DNA of 64,000 nucleotides from Hydrogenophaga sp. (GTDB lineage: Bacteria > Pseudomonadota > Gammaproteobacteria > Burkholderiales > Burkholderiaceae_C). Each line of letters opens with the position of its first letter. Position 1 is the first letter of the stretch. Below the pieces are notes generated by a model. That model did no database searches, was not told where the DNA came from, and was given only the letters and a program-made list of their open reading frames with translations. Location of the stretch: NCBI RefSeq assembly GCF_026125785.1, contig NZ_JAHCKL010000025.1, positions 1-64,000 of the forward strand. The letters are read 5' to 3'. The translations under genes were made by a program, and so were the position numbers. Positions 52,576 through 63,263 of the stretch are shown in pieces.

Positions 52576-53553
52576 ATGAAAAAACTTCATCTCTGTCTGA
52601 GCACCATGGCCGCCGCAGCGGCTCTGATGGCTCCCACGGCTCCCGCCCAGGCGCAACAGAAATTCATGACCATCGGCACCGGTGGCGTGACCGGCGTCTA
52701 CTACGCTGCAGGCGGCGCGATCTGCCGCCTGGTCAACAAGGACCGCGCCAAGCACGGCATCCGCTGCTCGGTGGAATCCACCGGCGGTTCCGTGTTCAAC
52801 GTGAACACCATCAAGGCGGGCGAACTCGATCTGGGGTTCACCCAGTCCGACGTGCAGTTCAACGCGCTCAAGGGCGTGGGGCAGTTCAAGGACGCCGGCG
52901 CCTACGGTGACCTGCGTGCCGTCTTCGCGGTGCACCCGGAGCCCTTCACCGTGGTGGCCCGCAAGGAGGCCAACATCACCAAGTTCGAGGACTTCAAGGG
53001 CAAGCGCTTCAACGTCGGCAACCCTGGCTCGGGCACACGTTCGTCCATGGAGGAACTGCTGGCCGCCATGGGCTGGAAGCTCAGCGACTTCTCGCTGGCC
53101 TCCGAACTGAAGGCCGATGAGCACGGCCCGGCCCTGTGCGACGGCAAGATCGACGGCTTCTACTACGCCGTGGGCCACCCGAGCGCGAACATCCAGGATC
53201 CCACCACCTCCTGCGGTGCCAAGCTGGTGTCCCTGACCGGGCCGGCGGTGGACAAGCTGGTGGCCGAGAAGCCCTACTACGCCAAGGTGAGCCTGCCGGG
53301 TGGTCTGTACCCGAACAACCCGCAGCCGACCAACACCTACGGCGTGATCGCGACCGTGGTGGCGTCGACCAAGACGCCGGCCGACACCGTGTACGCGGTG
53401 GTGAAGTCGGTGTTCGACAACTTCGACGAGTTCAAGAAGCTGCATCCCGCGCTGGCCAACCTCACGCCCGAGGACATGGTCAAGAACGGCCTGAGCGCGC
53501 CGCTGCACGACGGCGCGGCGAAGTACTACAAGGAAAAGGGCTGGATCAAGTGA
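52576..53553 (+). CDS. TAXI-family TRAP transporter binding protein
   Basis: A 325-residue periplasmic TAXI-type binding protein. The signal is [20 protein letters not shown] with cleavage near AQAQQ. The mature protein shows the family hallmark [27 protein letters not shown], then [29 protein letters not shown] and [26 protein letters not shown] proteins of this kind carry glutamate, succinate or other dicarboxylates. It starts at ATG 52576 after CAGGAG. A hairpin terminator follows, and then the fused membrane subunit, so binding protein is probably made in excess over permease, as usual for such systems. Confidence 0.92.
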   Translation: MKKLHLCLSTMAAAAALMAPTAPAQAQQKFMTIGTGGVTGVYYAAGGAICRLVNKDRAKHGIRCSVESTGGSVFNVNTIKAGELDLGFTQSDVQFNALKGVGQFKDAGAYGDLRAVFAVHPEPFTVVARKEANITKFEDFKGKRFNVGNPGSGTRSSMEELLAAMGWKLSDFSLASELKADEHGPALCDGKIDGFYYAVGHPSANIQDPTTSCGAKLVSLTGPAVDKLVAEKPYYAKVSLPGGLYPNNPQPTNTYGVIATVVASTKTPADTVYAVVKSVFDNFDEFKKLHPALANLTPEDMVKNGLSAPLHDGAAKYYKEKGWIK

Positions 53554-53592
53554 TTGGCCGGGGCTTGCCCGATGCAGGCCTGACCTGAACCC

Positions 53593-53621
53593 ATGGCGAA
53601 GTGATCTTCGCCATTTTTTTT
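53593..53621 (+). terminator. Hairpin terminator/attenuator between TAXI binding protein and permease
   Basis: ATGGCGAAG (53593-53601), short loop, CTTCGCCAT (53606-53614), then eight T. It sits between two genes of one transporter, so it probably acts as a partial terminator that lowers permease expression relative to the binding protein. Confidence 0.75.
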
Positions 53622-53646
53622 CTCCTTTCCTTGCGGACCTGACGCC

Positions 53647-56229
53647 ATGACAACCGATATCGAGAAAGCGCCGGAAGCCCTGCAGCAGCTTGTCGCCGAC
53701 AGCGACACCGGCGGGCGCAAGCCCAGCGGCCTGACGGCGGGCATCATCTTTGCCGCCGCCATGCTCTGGGGCCTGTTCCAGTTCTGGTACGCGTCGCCCC
53801 TGCCATTCGAACTGGGCTTCGGCATTCTCAACGACACGGAGGCGCGCGCCATCCACCTGGCGTTCGCGCTGTTCCTGGCCTTCATGGCCTGGCCTGCGTT
53901 CCGGCGCTCGCCGCGCAACCGCGTGCCACTGGCGGACTGGGCGCTGGCCCTGGTGGCTGCTTTCTGCGGCGCCTACATCATGCTGTTCTACGCGGAACTG
54001 GCCACGCGGCCCGGCCAGCCCAACACCCTGGACATTGTGGTGGGCCTGGCGGGCGTTCTGCTGTTGCTGGAGGCGACCCGCCGTGCGGTGGGCTGGCCCA
54101 TGGCGGCCCTGGCCCTGATTTTCCTGGCGTACTGCATGCTCGGACCCTACCTGCCCGAGGTGCTGTCCCACAAGGGCGCATCCCTCAACCGCCTGGTCTC
54201 CCACATGTGGCTGACCACCGAGGGCGTGTACGGCATTGCGCTGGGCGTCTCGGCTGGCACCATCTTCGTCTACGTGCTGTTCGGCGCGCTGCTGGACCGT
54301 GCCGGCGGCGGCAACTACATGATGCAGGTGAGCTTTGCCGCGCTGGGGCACCTGCGCGGTGGCCCGGCCAAGGTGGCCGTGGTGTCGTCCGCGCTCAACG
54401 GCATGATTTCCGGCTCCTCGGTGTCCAACGTGGTCTCGGGCGGCATCTTCACCATTCCGTTGATGAAGAAAGCCGGCTACGGCGGCGTGAAGGCCGGTGC
54501 GATCGAGACCATGTCTTCCGTCAACGGCCAGATCATGCCGCCGGTGATGGGGGCGGCCGCGTTCCTGATGGTGGAGTACGTGGGCATCCCTTACTCGGAC
54601 ATCGTCAAGCACGCTTTCCTGCCGGCGGCTCTGTCGTACCTGGGCCTGCTCTACATCGTGCACCTGGAGGCGCTCAAGCTCGGCATGCAGCCCATCGTGC
54701 AGGCGGTGCAACGGCCCTGGCGCGTGCGACTGATGCGCAACGCGATCGGCATTGCCGGCAGCATCGTCGTGGTGTGCGCGATCTACTACCTGCTGCAGGT
54801 CATCAAGGCGATGATGGGAGCGGCCGCTCCGTATGCGGTCTCGGCCGTGGTGCTTGCGCTCTACCTGTTCTCTGTCCAGCAGGCCGCGAACTCGCCCGAT
54901 CTGCCGGAAGACATCGACATCGAGAACCCCAAACCGCTGCAGACCTGGCCCACGGTGCGCGCCGGCCTGCACTACATCATGCCGATCGGCATGCTGATCT
55001 GGTGCCTGATGGTGGAGGAGATGTCGCCTGCGCTCTCGGCTTTCTGGGCCGTGACCACGCTGATCGTGCTCATGCTCACACAGCGCCCGCTGATCGCCCT
55101 GTTCCGCCGCACCAGCCTGACCGGTACCTGGATGGATGGGTGGCGATCGGTGGTGGGAGGCTTCAACGACGGTTCGCGCAACATGATCGGCATCGGCGTG
55201 GCCACCGCCACGGCGGGCATCATCGTCGGCGCCATCACGCTCACCGGCCTGGGCCTGCGCATGACGGAGTTCGTCGAGTTCGTGGCGCAGGGCAATGTGA
55301 TGGTGATGCTGCTGTTCATCGCCTTCGTCTGCCTGGTGCTGGGCCTGGGCGTGCCCACCACCGCCAACTACGTGCTGGTGGCCACGCTGATGGCGCCGGT
55401 GGTGGTGGAGCTGGGCGCCCAGTCGGGTCTGGTGATACCGCTGATCGCGGTGCACCTGTTCGTCTTCTACTACGGGATCATGGGCGACATCACGCCCCCC
55501 GTCGGGCTGGCCACCTTCGCGGCGGCGGCGATCTCGGGCGAGGACGCCATCAAGACCGGCGTGCAGGGGGCGATCTACGCTCTGCGCACAGTGATCCTGC
55601 CCTTCATCTGGATATTCAATCGGCAGTTGCTGCTGATCAATGTGCATGGGGCAGGGGAACTGATCCGGCTGCTGTTGGCGTGCACGCTGGCCACATTGCT
55701 CTTTGCCGCCGTCACCATGAACTGGTTCCGCGTGAAGAGCCGCTGGTGGGAGACCGTGCTGCTGGCGGTGGCGGTGGTGCTGTTGTTCCGCCCGGACTTC
55801 TTCATGGACCGCATCGAGCCTGAGTACCGGCAGGTGCCGGCCTCGCAGGCGTACGAGGTGGCGCGCGACGTGCCTTCCGACGACCGCGTCGTCATGGTGA
55901 TCCGGGGCCTGACCATCGAGGGCGACGACATCACCAAGACCGTGGCCCTGCAACTGGGCGACAAGGGTGAGGACGGCCGCAAGCGCCTGTCTGACGCGGG
56001 CCTGCAGCTCATGCCTCTGGGCGACGCTGTGCAGATCGGGCAGGTCAAGTTCGGTACCCGCGCGGCCAAGTCCGGCTTTGAGCAGGGTTGGGACGTGGTG
56101 GCAGTGCAGGTGCCGACCGATCGGCCCACCGCCCACTGGTTCTACCTGCCGGCGCTGCTGCTGGTGGCGCTGGTGTGGTGGAGCCAGGGCCGGCGGATGC
56201 CGGCGACCAGGCCGCTGAGGGCGGCCTGA
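53647..56229 (+). CDS. Fused TRAP transporter membrane protein (DctQM fusion, TAXI type)
   Basis: An 860-residue fused TRAP permease in which the small and large membrane subunits are one chain, as in most TAXI-TRAP systems. There are hydrophobic segments from residue ~30 onward. The DctM-like core has AGGGNYMMQVSFAALGHLRGGPAKVAVVSSALNGMISGSSVSNVVSGG, QIMPPVMGAAAFLMVEYVGIPY, CLVLGLGVPTTANYVLVATLMAPV and ITPPVGLATFAAAAISGED. The last ~150 residues form a periplasmic or cytosolic DUF3394-like tail (VMVIRGLTIEGDDITKTVALQLGD). The start ATG follows the terminator by 25 bp. The next gene begins 2 bp after its stop. Confidence 0.92.
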   Translation: MTTDIEKAPEALQQLVADSDTGGRKPSGLTAGIIFAAAMLWGLFQFWYASPLPFELGFGILNDTEARAIHLAFALFLAFMAWPAFRRSPRNRVPLADWALALVAAFCGAYIMLFYAELATRPGQPNTLDIVVGLAGVLLLLEATRRAVGWPMAALALIFLAYCMLGPYLPEVLSHKGASLNRLVSHMWLTTEGVYGIALGVSAGTIFVYVLFGALLDRAGGGNYMMQVSFAALGHLRGGPAKVAVVSSALNGMISGSSVSNVVSGGIFTIPLMKKAGYGGVKAGAIETMSSVNGQIMPPVMGAAAFLMVEYVGIPYSDIVKHAFLPAALSYLGLLYIVHLEALKLGMQPIVQAVQRPWRVRLMRNAIGIAGSIVVVCAIYYLLQVIKAMMGAAAPYAVSAVVLALYLFSVQQAANSPDLPEDIDIENPKPLQTWPTVRAGLHYIMPIGMLIWCLMVEEMSPALSAFWAVTTLIVLMLTQRPLIALFRRTSLTGTWMDGWRSVVGGFNDGSRNMIGIGVATATAGIIVGAITLTGLGLRMTEFVEFVAQGNVMVMLLFIAFVCLVLGLGVPTTANYVLVATLMAPVVVELGAQSGLVIPLIAVHLFVFYYGIMGDITPPVGLATFAAAAISGEDAIKTGVQGAIYALRTVILPFIWIFNRQLLLINVHGAGELIRLLLACTLATLLFAAVTMNWFRVKSRWWETVLLAVAVVLLFRPDFFMDRIEPEYRQVPASQAYEVARDVPSDDRVVMVIRGLTIEGDDITKTVALQLGDKGEDGRKRLSDAGLQLMPLGDAVQIGQVKFGTRAAKSGFEQGWDVVAVQVPTDRPTAHWFYLPALLLVALVWWSQGRRMPATRPLRAA

Positions 56230-56231
56230 GC

Positions 56232-56873
56232 ATGCGGATTGCCTTGATCCATGCTCTGGCCCATTCGGTCGCGCCCATCAATGAAGAGATGGCGCGCGCC
56301 TGGCCCGAGGCACAGCGCATGAACCTGCTGGACGACAGCCTTTCCGCGGACCTGGCCCGTTCGGGCCGGGGGCTGGACGCTGTCATGGACCAACGCTTCG
56401 AGACGCTGGCGGCCTATGCCGAAGGCACCGGGGCGCAAGGGATCCTGTTCACCTGCTCGGCGTTCGGGACCTGTATCGAAGCCGTGGCCGCCCGCCGCCC
56501 GCACATGCCGGTGCTCAAGCCCAACGAGGCCATGGTGGCCGAGGCGGTGGCGCGCGGTGGCCGCATTGGCCTGATCGCGTCCTTTGCGCCTACCCTGGCG
56601 TCCATGCCGCCGGAGTTTCCCGCTGGGACGGACCTGCGCTTGGCTCTGGCCGAAGGTGCGCTGGAAGCCTTGAGCCAGGGCGACGTGGATGGCCATGACA
56701 GCCGGGTGGTCGAGGCCGCCCGGGCACTGGCCGGGCAAGGCTGCGACCTGATCGCTCTGGCGCAGTTCAGCATGGCCCGCGCGCAGCCGGCCGTGTACCG
56801 TGCACTGGGCGTGCCCGTGCTGACCACGCCCGGCAGCGCCGTGCGGGTGCTGCGCCAGCGCCTGGGAGGCTGA
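56232..56873 (+). CDS. Asp/Glu racemase-superfamily protein with only one active-site Cys
   Basis: A 213-residue protein of the Asp/Glu/hydantoin racemase superfamily. The first catalytic Cys is present at Cys75 in GILFTCSAFGT. The position of the second Cys, in the DLIALAQFSMARAQP segment, has Ser180 instead, so two-base racemisation is unlikely. Single-Cys members include decarboxylases and isomerases. It starts 2 bp after the TRAP permease, so it is cotranscribed with the transporter and probably acts on the imported acid. Its substrate cannot be told. A true racemase with an alternative base is a weaker possibility. Confidence 0.8.
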   Translation: MRIALIHALAHSVAPINEEMARAWPEAQRMNLLDDSLSADLARSGRGLDAVMDQRFETLAAYAEGTGAQGILFTCSAFGTCIEAVAARRPHMPVLKPNEAMVAEAVARGGRIGLIASFAPTLASMPPEFPAGTDLRLALAEGALEALSQGDVDGHDSRVVEAARALAGQGCDLIALAQFSMARAQPAVYRALGVPVLTTPGSAVRVLRQRLGG

Positions 56874-56972
56874 GGGCGGCCAGGTCGCTGCGGATACAAT
56901 CTAAGGTTGCCGTGATTCGGGTGGCCGACCCTGCAGCGAGCCCCCTGCGCTGTGTTGGCCCCCTTGAGAGGC

Positions 56973-57059
56973 GCGCGGGTGGCGAAATTGGTAGACGCAC
57001 CAGGTTTAGGTCCTGACGCCAGCAATGGTGTGGGGGTTCGAGTCCCCCCCCGCGCACCA
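56973..57059 (+). tRNA. tRNA-Leu (anticodon UAG)
   Basis: An 87-nt tRNA including CCA. The acceptor stem GCGCGGG pairs with CCCGCGC. The anticodon loop is TTTAGGT with TAG, and there is a long variable arm and a GGTTCGAGTC T-loop. It sits just upstream of tig, with a TACAAT -10-like box at 56895-56900. Confidence 0.95.
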
Positions 57060-57126
57060 CACCAACGACAACATTTCCGGGGTCGGCCAGGCAGGCTGGT
57101 CGGCCACCATCCTTTTGGAGAGAACC

Positions 57127-58437
57127 ATGACCGTGACCGTTGAAACCCTCGAAAAGCTGGAGCGCAAGATCACGCTGACGCTGCCGGCCGACGTGATCCA
57201 GAACGAGGTGAGCAGCCGCCTGCGTCGTCTGGCCCGTGACGTGAAGATGGACGGCTTCCGTCCTGGCAAGGTGCCGATGAACGTGGTCGCCCAGCGCTAC
57301 GGTTATTCGGTGCACTACGAAGTGATGAACGACAAGGTGGGCGAAGCCTTCGCCGCCGCCGCCAACGAAGCGCAGTTGCGCGTGGCCGGCCAGCCGCGCA
57401 TCACCGAGAAGGAGGGTGCACCTGAAGGCCAGCTCACCTTCGACGCCATCTTCGAGGTCTACCCGGAAGTCAAGATCGGTGATCTGTCCACCGCGACCGT
57501 GGACAAGCTCTCCGCCGAAGTGGATGAGGCCGCCATCGAGCGCACCCTGGACATCCTGCGCAAGCAGCGCCGCACCTTCGCGCAGCGCGCCCAGGACCAA
57601 GCTGCGCAGGACGGTGACCGCGTCACCATCGACTTCAGCGGCAAGATCGACGGCGAGCCCTTCGAGGGCGGCAAGGCCGATGGCTTCCAGTTCATCGTTG
57701 GCGACGGCCAGATGCTCAAGGAGTTCGAAGACGCCGTGCGCGGCATGAAGAACGGCGAATCCAAGACCTTCCCGCTGGCTTTCCCGGCCGACTACCACGG
57801 CAAGGATGTGGCGGGCAAGACGGCCGACTTCCTGGTCACGGTCAACAAGATCGAAGCCGCCCACCTGCCCGCCGTGGACGAGGCGCTGGCCAAGGCACTG
57901 GGTATTGCCGAGGGCACGGTCGAAGGCCTGCGCGCCGACATCCGCAAGAACCTGGAGCGCGAAGTCAAGTTCCGCCTGCAGGCCCGCAACAAGCAGGCCG
58001 TGATGGATGCCCTGATCTCCAAGGCCGAGCTGGATCTGCCCAAGTCCGTGGTGCAGTCCGAACTGGACCGCATGGTCGAGGGTGCGCGCGCCGACCTCAA
58101 GCAGCGTGGCGTCAAGGACGCCGACAAGGCGCCCATTCCCGAAGACCTGTTCCGCCCGCAGGCCGAGCGCCGCGTGCGCCTGGGCCTGGTGGTGGCCGAG
58201 CTGGTGCGTGCCAACGAACTGCACGCCAAGCCCGAGCAGATCAAGACGCACATCGAAGAGCTGGCGGCCTCCTACGAAAAACCGGCCGACGTGGTGCGCT
58301 GGTACCAGAGCGACAACCGCCGCATGGCCGAGGTCGAGGCCATCGTGATCGAGAACAACGTGACGGAGTTCGTGCTCGGCAAGGCCCAGGTGACCGAAAA
58401 ACCGGTTGGCTTCGATGATCTGATGGCCCAGGCCTGA
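57127..58437 (+). CDS. tig: Trigger factor, ribosome-associated chaperone
   Basis: A 436-residue trigger factor, the first chaperone met by nascent chains at the ribosome exit, with peptidyl-prolyl isomerase activity. The N-terminal ribosome-binding signature GFRPGKVP lies at residues 44-51, in the stretch MDGFRPGKVPMNVVAQRYG. The FKBP-type domain (about 160-245) has DGDRVTIDFSGKIDGEPFEGGKADGF and FPADYHGKDVAGKTADFLVTV. The rest is the helical C-terminal substrate-binding part. The order tRNA-Leu, tig, clpP, clpX, lon is conserved in many proteobacteria. It has a strong terminator at 58461. Confidence 0.97.
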   Translation: MTVTVETLEKLERKITLTLPADVIQNEVSSRLRRLARDVKMDGFRPGKVPMNVVAQRYGYSVHYEVMNDKVGEAFAAAANEAQLRVAGQPRITEKEGAPEGQLTFDAIFEVYPEVKIGDLSTATVDKLSAEVDEAAIERTLDILRKQRRTFAQRAQDQAAQDGDRVTIDFSGKIDGEPFEGGKADGFQFIVGDGQMLKEFEDAVRGMKNGESKTFPLAFPADYHGKDVAGKTADFLVTVNKIEAAHLPAVDEALAKALGIAEGTVEGLRADIRKNLEREVKFRLQARNKQAVMDALISKAELDLPKSVVQSELDRMVEGARADLKQRGVKDADKAPIPEDLFRPQAERRVRLGLVVAELVRANELHAKPEQIKTHIEELAASYEKPADVVRWYQSDNRRMAEVEAIVIENNVTEFVLGKAQVTEKPVGFDDLMAQA

Positions 58438-58460
58438 TATCGCCTGCCGGTGACAGAAAA

Positions 58461-58487
58461 GGGCGGAGCGATCCGCCCTTTCTTTTT
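58461..58487 (+). terminator. Rho-independent terminator of tig
   Basis: GGGCGGA (58461-58467), GCGA loop, TCCGCCC (58472-58478), then TTTCTTTTT. It lies 23 bp after the tig stop and separates it from clpP. Confidence 0.9.
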
Positions 58488-58614
58488 CCGGTTTGCCCCC
58501 CATCTGCCGGCGGTGCGGCCCTGTGGTCGATCCGGTCTTCGGCCAGGGCGGCGGACGGGGCCGGCGGGTTGGTTACAGTTAGGTCATTGCACGCATCAAC
58601 ACATGGAGAAATGC

Positions 58615-59232
58615 ATGAGCGCATCGGACATTCAAGGTTTGGGCATGGTGCCCATGGTCATCGAGCAATCGGGGCGCGGGGAACGCTCCTACGACATTTA
58701 CTCGCGCCTGCTCAAGGAGCGTGTCATCTTCCTCGTGGGCGAGGTCAATGACCAGACCGCCAACCTGGTGGTGGCTCAGTTGCTGTTCCTGGAGAGCGAG
58801 AACCCCGACAAGGACATCTCGTTCTACATCAACTCGCCCGGTGGCAGTGTGACGGCTGGCATGGCGATCTACGACACGATGAATTTCATCAAGCCGGACG
58901 TCTCCACCCTCTGCTGCGGCTTTGCCGCGAGCATGGGCGCGTTCCTGCTGGCCGCCGGTGCCAAGGGCAAGCGCTTCTCGCTGCCGAACTCCAAGATCAT
59001 GATCCACCAGGTGCTGGGCGGCGCACGCGGCCAGGCGACCGACATCGAGATCCATGCCCGCGACATCCTGCGCACCAAGGACCAGATGAACCGCATCCTG
59101 GCCGAGCGCACCGGGCAGCCGCTGGAGAAGGTCAAGCAGGACACCGAGCGCGACTACTTCCTGACGGCCACCGAAGCCCAGGAGTACGGCCTCGTCGACA
59201 AGGTGATCGAGAAACGGCCCACCGCCGCCTGA
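58615..59232 (+). CDS. clpP: ATP-dependent Clp protease proteolytic subunit ClpP
   Basis: A 205-residue ClpP serine peptidase that forms the double heptamer barrel used by ClpX and ClpA. The catalytic triad is Ser106 in [11 protein letters not shown], His131 in [10 protein letters not shown] and Asp180 in [16 protein letters not shown]. It starts at ATG 58615, and a shorter upstream ATG (58603) lies in another context. It is followed 138 bp later by clpX. The two are usually partly cotranscribed and heat-inducible, although no clear sigma-32 box was found in front of clpP. Confidence 0.97.
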   Translation: MSASDIQGLGMVPMVIEQSGRGERSYDIYSRLLKERVIFLVGEVNDQTANLVVAQLLFLESENPDKDISFYINSPGGSVTAGMAIYDTMNFIKPDVSTLCCGFAASMGAFLLAAGAKGKRFSLPNSKIMIHQVLGGARGQATDIEIHARDILRTKDQMNRILAERTGQPLEKVKQDTERDYFLTATEAQEYGLVDKVIEKRPTAA

Positions 59233-59370
59233 CACCGGCCGGTCCCGGCCAAGGCCTTCCCAGGGGCGCAGAAATTCACGGGATGGCGCCATTTCAGGCG
59301 CTTTTCCGCTGTTTGGGCCCCCTGGACCATGAACTATCATTGCTGAATTCGTCTTACCCAGTCCCCATCC

Positions 59371-60636
<1,266 letters not shown>

Positions 60637-60693
60637 ATGGCCCATCGGCGCACGACAAGGATCGATGGCGCCGAAGACGGCGGCCGGCGGGTG

Positions 60694-60722
60694 CTTGAGA
60701 TCACCCCGGCCGGCCCCAATTA
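60694..60722 (+). promoter_or_regulatory. Sigma-32 (heat-shock) promoter of lon
   Basis: CTTGAGA (60694-60700), 13-bp spacer, CCCCAATTA (60714-60722), close to the sigma-32 consensus CTTGAAA-N13/14-CCCCATAT. It lies about 22 bp before the lon ATG. Heat-shock control of lon is established in E. coli. Confidence 0.75.
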
Positions 60723-60743
60723 CCCGTTTTAGTCGAGGTTGAC

Positions 60744-63176
60744 ATGTCCGGACAAACCCCTCTGCCCAGTACACCGGTCGAACTGCCGCTGCTGCCCCTG
60801 CGCGACGTGGTCGTTTTCCCGCACATGGTGATTCCCCTCTTCGTGGGTCGGCCCAAGAGCATCAAGGCGCTCGAGGCCTCCATGGAGTCGGAACGCCGCA
60901 TCATGCTGGTGGCCCAGAAAGCCGCAGCCAAGGACGAGCCGTCCACCGACGACATGTTCGAAATGGGCTGCGTGGCCACCATCCTGCAGATGCTCAAGCT
61001 GCCCGATGGCACGGTCAAGGTGCTCGTTGAAGGTGTGCAGCGCGCCAAGGTGCTGGGCATTTCCGAAGGCGAGACCCATTTCGTCGCCAGCGTGAGCCCG
61101 GTCGACCCTGGCGCCGAGCGCGCTGACGTGCAGTCCACGGAGCTCGAAGCGCTGCGCCGTGCGGTGATGCAGCAGTTCGACCAGTACGTCAAGCTCAACA
61201 AGAAGATTCCTTCCGAGATCCTCACCTCGATCTCCAGCATCGACGACCCCGGCCGATTGGCCGACACCATCGCCGCCCACCTGCCGCTCAAGTTGGAGTC
61301 CAAGCAGGTGGTGCTGGACCTCGACCCGGTCAACAAGCGCCTGGAAAACCTGTTCGAGCAGCTCGAGCGCGAGGTCGACATCCTCAACGTCGACAAGAAG
61401 ATCCGTGGCCGCGTGAAGCGGCAGATGGAGAAGAACCAGCGCGACTTCTACCTCAACGAGCAGGTCAAGGCGATCCAGAAAGAACTGGGCGAAGGCGAAG
61501 AGGGCGCCGACATCGAGGAGATCGAGAAAAAGATCAAGGCCGCCCGCATGCCCGCCGAGGCACGCAAGAAGGCGGATGCCGAGTTCAAGAAGCTCAAGCT
61601 CATGTCGCCCATGTCGGCCGAGGCCACCGTGGTGCGCAACTACATCGATGCCCTGGTCGCACTGCCCTGGAGCAAGAAGACCAAGATCAAGCACGACCTC
61701 GCTCACGCCGAGGCGGTGCTCAACGAGGACCACTACGGTCTGGAGAAGGTCAAGGACCGCATCCTGGAATACCTCGCGGTGCAGCAGCGCGTGGACAAGG
61801 TGAAGGCACCCATTCTCTGCCTGGTGGGGCCGCCCGGTGTGGGCAAGACCTCGCTCGGCCAGTCGGTGGCCAAGGCCACCGGGCGCAAGTACGTGCGCAT
61901 GGCGCTCGGCGGCATGCGCGACGAGGCCGAGATCCGCGGGCATCGCCGCACCTACATCGGCGCCATGCCGGGCAAGGTGCTGCAGAGCCTGTCCAAGGTG
62001 GGTACGCGCAATCCGCTGTTCCTGCTCGACGAGATCGACAAGCTGGGCACCGACTTCCGTGGCGACCCGTCCAGCGCCCTGCTGGAAGTGCTCGATCCCG
62101 AGCAGAACCACACCTTTGGTGACCATTACGTCGAGGTCGACTTCGACCTGTCCGACGTGATGTTCGTGGCGACCTCGAACTCCATGAACATCCCGCCAGC
62201 GCTGCTGGACCGCATGGAAGTGATCCGTCTCTCGGGCTACACCGAAGACGAGAAGACCAGCATCGCCATGCGCTACCTGCTCCCCAAGCAGCTCAAGAAC
62301 AACGGGCTCAAGGACGGCGAGGTGGAGGTGCGCGAAGATGCCGTGCGCGACATCGTGCGCTACTACACCCGCGAGGCCGGCGTGCGTTCGCTGGAGCGTG
62401 AGCTCTCCAAGATCTGCCGCAAGGTGGTCAAGGGCCTGCTGCTCAAGAAGTACACGCCGACCGTGACGGTCACCACCGAGAACCTGGGCGACTTCCTTGG
62501 CGTGCGCAAGTACACCTATGGCCGCGCCGAGGCTCAGAACCAGGTGGGCCAGGTCGTGGGCCTGGCCTGGACCGAGGTGGGGGGTGATCTGCTGACCATC
62601 GAAGTGGCCATCATGCCGGGCAAGGGCGTCATCACGCGGACCGGCTCGCTCGGTGATGTGATGAAGGAGTCGGTCGAGGCCGCCCGTACCGTGGTGCGAA
62701 GCCGTGCGCGCGTGCTGGGCATCAAGGACGAGCAGTTCGACAAGCGCGACATCCACATCCACGTTCCCGACGGCGCGACGCCCAAGGACGGCCCCAGCGC
62801 CGGTGCGGCCATGACGACCGCGCTGGTGTCGGCTCTCACCGGCATTCCGGTGCGCGCCGACGTGGCCATGACTGGCGAGATCACGTTGCGCGGAGAGGTC
62901 ACCGCCATTGGGGGGCTCAAGGAAAAACTGCTGGCCGCGCTGCGCGGCGGCATCAAGACCGTGATCATCCCCGAAGAGAACGTGAAGGACCTCGCGGAGA
63001 TTCCGGACAACGTCAAGCAGGGCCTGGAGATCGTGCCGGTGAAGTGGATCGACAAGGTGCTGTCCATCGCGCTGGAGCGCCAGCCGGTTCCCCTGACCGA
63101 TGAAGAGGTTGCGGCCCAGATCGCAGCGGCGACCGTGAGCAGTCCTGCGCCGTCGCCCGATGCCGTTAAACATTGA
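60744..63176 (+). CDS. lon: ATP-dependent Lon protease
   Basis: An 810-residue Lon AAA+ protease that degrades misfolded and regulatory proteins in the cytoplasm. The N-terminal LON domain opens LPLLPLRDVVVFPHMVIPLFVGR. Walker A GPPGVGKT lies near residue 362-369, followed by HRRTYIGAMPGKVLQSLSKVGTRNPLFLLDEIDKL. The proteolytic Ser685 lies in PKDGPSAGAAM, with the partner Lys about 43 residues later in the GGLKEKLLAALRGGIKTV region. The length is standard (E. coli 784). It has a sigma-32 promoter in front and a terminator after it. It probably contributes to turnover of toxins and antitoxins such as HipB, but that is inference. Confidence 0.98.
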   Translation: MSGQTPLPSTPVELPLLPLRDVVVFPHMVIPLFVGRPKSIKALEASMESERRIMLVAQKAAAKDEPSTDDMFEMGCVATILQMLKLPDGTVKVLVEGVQRAKVLGISEGETHFVASVSPVDPGAERADVQSTELEALRRAVMQQFDQYVKLNKKIPSEILTSISSIDDPGRLADTIAAHLPLKLESKQVVLDLDPVNKRLENLFEQLEREVDILNVDKKIRGRVKRQMEKNQRDFYLNEQVKAIQKELGEGEEGADIEEIEKKIKAARMPAEARKKADAEFKKLKLMSPMSAEATVVRNYIDALVALPWSKKTKIKHDLAHAEAVLNEDHYGLEKVKDRILEYLAVQQRVDKVKAPILCLVGPPGVGKTSLGQSVAKATGRKYVRMALGGMRDEAEIRGHRRTYIGAMPGKVLQSLSKVGTRNPLFLLDEIDKLGTDFRGDPSSALLEVLDPEQNHTFGDHYVEVDFDLSDVMFVATSNSMNIPPALLDRMEVIRLSGYTEDEKTSIAMRYLLPKQLKNNGLKDGEVEVREDAVRDIVRYYTREAGVRSLERELSKICRKVVKGLLLKKYTPTVTVTTENLGDFLGVRKYTYGRAEAQNQVGQVVGLAWTEVGGDLLTIEVAIMPGKGVITRTGSLGDVMKESVEAARTVVRSRARVLGIKDEQFDKRDIHIHVPDGATPKDGPSAGAAMTTALVSALTGIPVRADVAMTGEITLRGEVTAIGGLKEKLLAALRGGIKTVIIPEENVKDLAEIPDNVKQGLEIVPVKWIDKVLSIALERQPVPLTDEEVAAQIAAATVSSPAPSPDAVKH

Positions 63177-63187
63177 GCAAAAAAATC

Positions 63188-63217
63188 AGGCCGGCTTTGA
63201 AAGCGGCCTTTTTTTGT
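63188..63217 (+). terminator. Rho-independent terminator of lon
   Basis: AGGCC-G-GCTTT, G loop base, AAAGC-GGCCT, then seven or more T. The stem has a single bulged G at 63193. It overlaps the promoter of tRNA-Gly. Confidence 0.85.
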
Positions 63218-63225
63218 TCTATACT
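63197..63225 (+). promoter_or_regulatory. Promoter of tRNA-Gly, inside the lon terminator
   Basis: TTGAAA (63197-63202), 17-bp spacer and TATACT (63220-63225), a near-consensus sigma-70 promoter 38 bp before the tRNA. The -35 box is part of the lon terminator loop and stem. Confidence 0.7.
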
Positions 63226-63263
63226 CTTGGTTTCCGACGAACGACAAGTTCTGAAGAAAAAAC

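Noticed and set aside
52495-56136. Very long open frame antisense to the TAXI-TRAP genes (about 1213 codons)
   Set aside because: Same reason: complement of two clear membrane and binding-protein genes, with no domain or ribosome site.
56281-56400. Complete two-cysteine Asp/Glu racemase
   Set aside because: Cys75 is present but the second position is Ser180, so a standard racemase call is not supported.
58488-58614. Sigma-32 promoter in front of clpP
   Set aside because: No convincing CTTGAAA/CCCCAT pair was found there, unlike in front of lon.
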